Source: Ailanthus altissimus (Eukaryota > Streptophyta > Magnoliopsida > Sapindales > Simaroubaceae). Taken from it: 64,000 bases of DNA. Numbering within the stretch: the first letter of the stretch is position 1; every line of letters begins with the position of its first letter. Where the stretch lies: the NCBI GenBank assembly GCA_946807835.1, contig OX327703.1:8873501-8937500 (forward strand), in the 5' to 3' direction. The position numbers and the translations under genes are program-made. Under the pieces are notes generated by a model. That model did not search any database, was not told where the DNA came from, and worked only from the letters and a program-made list of their open reading frames with translations. Shown in pieces: positions 59,490 through 64,000 of the stretch.

Positions 59490-60256
59490 ATGATAAAAAA
59501 GTACGAGATAGAGAAGTTCAACGAAAATAATTACTCGATGTTGAAGATGAGAATTATGACAATCTTAAGGAAAGACCATAGCTTGGTGACAGACCGACAA
59601 GTATGACTGATGAAAAATGGGAAGAGATAGATGAAGAAGTTATTACCAACTTACATCTAGGATTAACAGATGAATTTTTATCAAGTGTAGCAGAGAAAAA
59701 GACAGCGAAGGAGACATAAGATATTCTAACAACATTGGACGAGGTAAAGTCTCTTCGCAACAAGATCTTTTTGAAAAGAAGACTCTACACCTTACGGATG
59801 TTAGAATCTATTACGATAACTAATCATATCAACATTCTCAATAATTTATTTTTCCAACTTTCTATTTTGGGTTACAATATTAGGCAAAATAAACTTGCTG
59901 AGATTCTACTTCAAAGTCTTTCAGATTCATATGACTATCTAATTATCGGCTTAATCAGTAACATCTTAATGAACTATCTTATTTTCGAAGATGTTATACT
60001 CTCTGTTCTTGAAGAAGAAAGTAGGCTTAAAAACAAGGAAGATAGAGCAACTAGTTCATAGCAAGCGGAGGCTTTACCAATGACTAGAGGCAGGTTAATG
60101 GAGCATGGATTCAGTGGGAGTCACAGACAAAAAAGATCAAATTCAAAGAGTAAGAAGAATATCAAGTGCTACAACTATGGTAAGAAAGAGTATTTTAAAA
60201 GTGAGTGTCGATATAAGAAAGGTATAAAAAAGACCACTGAGTCACCAAAATCTTAG
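59490..60256 (+). pseudogene. TNT1-type gag remnant
   Basis: The frame starts near 59490 (KYEIEKFNENNYSMLKMRI), then LRNKIFLKRRLYTLRM (59756-59803) and LAEILLQSLSDSYDYLI (about 59896-59946), all typical of TNT1-like gag. The zinc knuckle CYNYGKKEYFKSEC (about 60163-60204) has the second Cys changed to Tyr and the His changed to Tyr. Stops at about 59605, 59717 and 60058 interrupt it. Confidence 0.8.
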
Positions 60257-60299
60257 AGTTGTGTTACAAGTACTTTTGATGATGGTGACGTCTTATTTA

Positions 60300-61720
60300 A
60301 CGAGGCAATAACTATTCCCAAGGATAAAAAAAATGCTCACAGATGTTTGGATAATGAATTCGGGAGCAACATGACATATGACTTCTTATTGAGATTGGTT
60401 TCACAATTATAAATCCATCTTTGGAGGATCTGTGTTCATGAGAGATAATTATGCCTTGGAGATTACTGGCATTGGCACCATCAAGTTGAAGATGTACGAT
60501 GGAATGATTCATACTATTCAAGAGGTACGAAATATGAAAGACTTGAAGAAAAATCTATTGTCTCTAGGACAACTAGATGAGCTTAGATGCAAAATCCATA
60601 TACAAAATGGGATCATAAAGTTTGTCATAGGTACATCGTAGTAATAAAGGTAGAAAAGATAATTGTTAACTTATACATGCTTTTATGGGAAATATATTTA
60701 GAGGCTGAAGCATCTATTGCATCAGCCAGTTCTGTAGAAGAGATGACGATGTTATGGCACCAAAGACTTGGTTACATGTCAGAATGAGGTTTGAAAATTT
60801 TATCTGATCAGAAGTTACTTCCTGGACTTAAAAATATTTTTTTTACCCTTTTGTGAATATTGTGTTATAAGTAAGCAACATAGATTGAAGTTTAGCACAT
60901 TAACAGCTAAGAGTAATGACATCTTAGACTTAATTCATTTTGATGTTTGGCAAGCACCGATCATATCCTTGGGAGGAGCAAAATATTTTGTGTCATTTAT
61001 TGATGACTTCTCTAAGAGATGTTAGGTTTATCCAATCAGAAGAAAGGCAGATGTGTTTTATGTATTCAAAGTCTTCAAAGCACGGGTGGAACTTGAAACC
61101 GAGAAGAAGATCAAGTGTTTAAGGACTGACAATGGAGAAAAATATACTAGCAGGGAATTTGATGCATTTTGCAAACAAGAAGGCATCAAAAGATAATTCA
61201 CAACGACATACACTCCTCAACAAAATAGAGTGGCAGAGTAGATGAATAGAACACTACTTGAAAGAACTAGAGCTATATTAAGGACTACGGGTCTAGCCAA
61301 ATCATTCTAGGCAAAAGCAGTCAAGATCACTTGTTACGCGATCAATCAGTCTCCATTAATAGTGATTGATTTGAAGACACCAATAAAGATGTGAATTGGC
61401 AAGCCAATTGATTATTCTAATTTACATACATTTGAAAGTCCTGTGTACGTGATGTACAACATCCAAAAAGTCACAAAACTTGATCAAAAATCTAAGAAAT
61501 ATATATTCTTGGAGTATGTTGATGGAGTTAAAGGGTATCATCTGTAGGATCTGCCTGCCCACAGGGTAGTTATCAGTAGAGATGTAATATTTATAGAAGA
61601 TAAGATGCAAAAGAAAGAAGATGATTGCACAACAAAGGACAAATTAAAAACTACCACAATGCAAGTGAAGGAAGAGTTAGAAGAAGAAAAAATTTCTAAA
61701 GCAACACCATCATACAATGA
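60300..61720 (+). pseudogene. TNT1-type protease and integrase remnant
   Basis: The protease block reads WIMNSGAT then HMTSY (about 60349-60390), with Asn in place of the catalytic Asp and a stop inside. A GAG-pre-integrase region follows with LWHQRLGYMSE (60753-60785). Integrase core pieces are LIHFDVWQAP and SFIDDFSK-like (about 60925-61015), then RTDNGEKYTSREFDAF (about 61123-61170). Frameshifts near 60850 and 61190 and several stops occur. Confidence 0.8.
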
Positions 61721-61879
61721 ATAAGAACCAGTTGAGTCGGATGAGCCACCTTTTAGACAATCAAATCGAGTGAGGTTAGCACCGATTTGGCATTCAAGTT
61801 ATCATATGGAGGGTAATGTTGCATACTGTCTTTTAACAGAGGAAGAAGAGCCATCGACTTTCTAAGAAGCAACGAATAA

Positions 61880-62935
61880 TTCGGATGCATGTCTATGGAT
61901 GACAGCAATGCAAGAAGAAATTAAAACTCTTCATAAGAATAGAATATAGGATCTTGTACCACTACCACAAGGAAGGAAGGTTATTGACAATAAATTGGTC
62001 TACAAGATCAAGTAGAGCGGTATAGTGTAAGATTGGTGGTAAAATGATATGCTCAGAAAGAAGGTATTAATTTCAATGAAATCTTTTCACTAATTGTTAG
62101 ACTCAATACTATTTAAATTGTCCTTGCTATGTGTGTTATATTTGATTTACATAGAACAGTTAGATGTAAAAATGATTTTTCTTTGTGACCTTAAAGAAGA
62201 AATTTATATACTCAAACCAGAAGGTTTTGCAAAAGTAGGAAAAGAGAACTTGGTTTGCAAGTTGAACAAATCTCTATACAGTCTCAAACAGGTGTCGAGG
62301 TATTGGTATAAGAGATTTGATTCTTTCATATTAAGCCTTGGATACAACAAATTCAGTGCAGATCCTTGTGCATATTTCAAGAGGTTTGATGATAATGAGT
62401 TCATTATCTTATTGTTGTATGTTTATGATATGTTGGTAGCAAGCTCCAACAAAGATTAAGTAACAGAGTTAAAGGCTCAAATGGCTAGAAAATTTGACAT
62501 GAAGGACTTAGAACTAGCAAACAAGATTTTAGAGATGTAAATTCGTCGAGATAAAAGTAATAGGAAGATTTGGCTTTCACAGAAGAACTGCTTGAAAAAG
62601 ATCTTGCGACGCTTTAATATGCAATATTGTAAGCCAATTTTTACCCCACTTCTTATTAATTTCAAATTATCCTCAAGTATGCGTCCTAGCAATGAAGTAG
62701 AGAGGAAGAAGATGTCTCGAGTACCGTATGCATCAACAGTGGGTAGCTTAATATTTATCATGATTTGTACAAGTCCAAACATTGCACAAGCTGTGGGAGT
62801 GGTTAGTAGATTTATAGACAATCCTGGTAAATAGCATTGGAATACTGTTAAGAGAATCCTAAGATATATTAAGGGTACCTCGGGTGCTGTATTATGTTAT
62901 GAAGATCAGATTGGTATAGATCCTCATATGATCTG
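61880..62935 (+). pseudogene. TNT1-type reverse transcriptase remnant, RNase H deleted
   Basis: RT text includes CDLKEEIYILKPEGF (62190-62234), VCKLNKSLYSLKQVSRYWY (62254-62310) and YVYDMLVASS (62418-62447). The catalytic Y-V-D-D reads Y-V-Y-D, so one metal-binding Asp is lost. TVGSLIFIMICTSPNIAQAV (62741-62800) and RILRYIKGTSGAVLCYE (62852-62902) follow. The sequence then jumps to the element's 3' tail, so nearly all RNase H is missing. Confidence 0.82.
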
Positions 62936-63027
62936 ACAGAAATATAAGCAGCATGGAGATGACAAGTGTAGGTGGAAGAATGTAAAGACGTGATTATTTT
63001 AATTAAGTCTTCAAGTAGGAGAAATAT

Positions 63028-63512
63028 TGTGATTAGTGGTACATTAAAATTGAAGACACCATTTTTGAAAAAAAAAATGGTTGGTAGGTTAAATTGTTGA
63101 ATTGAATGAGTGTCATTTTTTAAGACTAAAGAAGATGTGTTCAATTGGAACACTACTACCTCTTCTTATAAATAGAGGCGCTCCATTAGTTTAAGGAAAT
63201 CATCATCTCATAATCTAATCTTATACTTCATTTTAGAATAAATTCTTTAGTTTCTCCTTACTTGTTAAGAGAGAAAGAGAGATTGAGGTGTATCTTCTAT
63301 TTATAAGAAAGAGGGAAAATTGTTCTCTCCTTGTAATTAGAGAGTAGTTATAATCCCATTTTTATAGTAAAATTCTCTTATACTTGCTCCGTGATTTTTA
63401 CCTCAATTTATTTGAGAGTTTTTCACGTAAAATCCATGTGTCATTTTTTTTTTCAATTTATTATCTCTATTCTAAATTAAGATACTGCTTCAACTTATAA
63501 TTTTTCATAACA
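63028..63512 (+). repeat. 3' LTR of the TNT1-type Copia
   Basis: TGTGATTAGTGG to TTTCATAACA, preceded by a polypurine tract and followed by the GTTGC duplication. Its second base pair group (TGTGAT) differs from the 5' copy (TGTTAT). Confidence 0.92.
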
Positions 63513-63517
63513 GTTGC

Positions 63518-64000
63518 TAAAGCTATATTATTTTAAGCCTTGATATCCATATAAGTTGCTAGAACATTCGGTGGTATTAGACTTGAGAAACAAATCAAGA
63601 AGCTGATATATTAATCTTATTCAAGAAGCTGACATATTAATCTTATTCAAGAAGCTTTCTCAGTCGAAGACCAGCAATCATTCTAAGTATTCTATCCATG
63701 CATAAAAGTTGAGTGTTCAATGATTCCTTAATATGACACTTCGATGAACATGGAAATTATTCTATAAAGTTGTGGTATTGGCTGGAATCATATTTTAGAA
63801 ATCATGGAAGCAATTTGGAAATATCAACTTCTCAATTATGGTGGAAGAAGCTTTGGAGATTATCCATCTCGCCAAAGCTTAAGCTCTTTGCATGGAAAGT
63901 CACTCATGAATGGTTGCGCACAATGGCAAGTCTGAAGCGGCACCACATCTCGGTTGAAGGAATCTGCCCTTTGTGTGGAAGAAAAGCCGAGAACCATGCA
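63518..64000 (+). pseudogene. LINE continuation with zf-RVT domain, cut by window end
   Basis: After the Copia, degraded LINE text leads into WWKKLWRLSISPKLKLFAWK (about 63840-63900), then HEWLRTMASLKRHHISVEGI and CPLCGRKAENHA at the window edge. This is the zinc-binding domain found after the RT in plant LINE ORF2. The last part is open and well preserved. A small duplicated block (AATCTTATTCAAGAAGCT) occurs at 63613-63630 and 63635-63652. Confidence 0.8.

Larger units (their letters stand above)
58842..63512 (+). mobile_element. TNT1-type Copia nested in the LINE
   Basis: A 4.67-kb element with LTRs 58842-59333 and 63028-63512, an initiator-Met primer-binding site, gag, protease, integrase and RT remnants in order, and a polypurine tract AAGTAGGAGAAATAT before the 3' LTR. 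The exact 5-bp duplication GTTGC flanks it (58837-58841 and 63513-63517). Most of RNase H is deleted near 62900-62940. The LTRs are clearly diverged from each other, so the insertion is not recent. Confidence 0.92.
56230..64000 (+). mobile_element. L1-type LINE, split by a Copia element and cut by the window end
   Basis: Plus-strand order: an endonuclease C-terminal part (from about 56270; INEIL, then MDLGFKGNPFT-like text near 56470-56510), a linker, reverse transcriptase (57440-58500), a diverged stretch, then after the Copia a zf-RVT domain (63830-64000). The 5' part of the endonuclease is missing, a typical 5' truncation. Many stops and frameshifts. Confidence 0.8.

Noticed and set aside
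1..64000. CRISPR array, operon, phage or defence system
   Set aside because: No regularly spaced repeats with unique spacers and no clustered prokaryotic genes. The sequence is plant nuclear DNA.

Overview
This is an AT-rich stretch of nuclear DNA from a flowering plant, probably a eudicot. The support is one intron-containing plant gene with GT-AG introns, plus several layers of plant-type Copia, Gypsy (Athila/Tat-like) and L1-type LINE remnants. I see no prokaryotic features, CRISPR arrays, rRNA or tRNA genes. The species cannot be named from the sequence.

Only one gene looks functional: a subfamily IX basic helix-loop-helix transcription factor of the bHLH128/AKS2 type on the plus strand (start codon 46864, stop 55165). 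It has six coding exons that join in frame to 333 residues, and a first intron of about 4.1 kb. Its 5' region has a TATA-like box, two short overlapping upstream ORFs and a small dyad. It carries four R-x-x-S motifs in conserved blocks, which in relatives are tied to ABA-dependent SnRK2 phosphorylation.

The rest is a record of nested insertions. From 1 to 600 is a cut Copia LTR (family A). From about 970 to 5340 is a minus-strand LINE split by a pol-deleted Copia element (3080-5089) with exact 5-bp target duplications. From 5820 to 16690 is a plus-strand family A Copia whose 3' LTR is split by a minus-strand family A Copia (8532-15372). From 17624 to about 26960 is one LTR (family X) broken by a second LTR (family Y, about 17941-19109) and by an Athila-like gag-pro-only Gypsy element (19476-26643). 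From 27661 to 28621 is a second, inverted X LTR with an initiator-Met primer-binding site. From 28975 to 35780 is a scrambled Tat-like Gypsy element, with gag and protease on plus, RNase H and integrase on minus, and a family A LTR inserted between them. From 38793 to 39336 is a MITE candidate. From 40486 to 43688 is a family Y LTR split by a solo LTR (W) and carrying an exact 120-bp tandem duplication.

Downstream of the gene, a plus-strand LINE (about 56230 to the window end) is split by a TNT1-type Copia (58842-63512) with exact GTTGC target duplications. All element genes are broken by stops, frameshifts, deletions or lost catalytic residues, so none looks autonomous. I found no undescribed multi-gene system. 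The points of most interest are the insertion chronology, the gag-pro-only element, the recent perfect duplication and the regulatory features of the bHLH gene.
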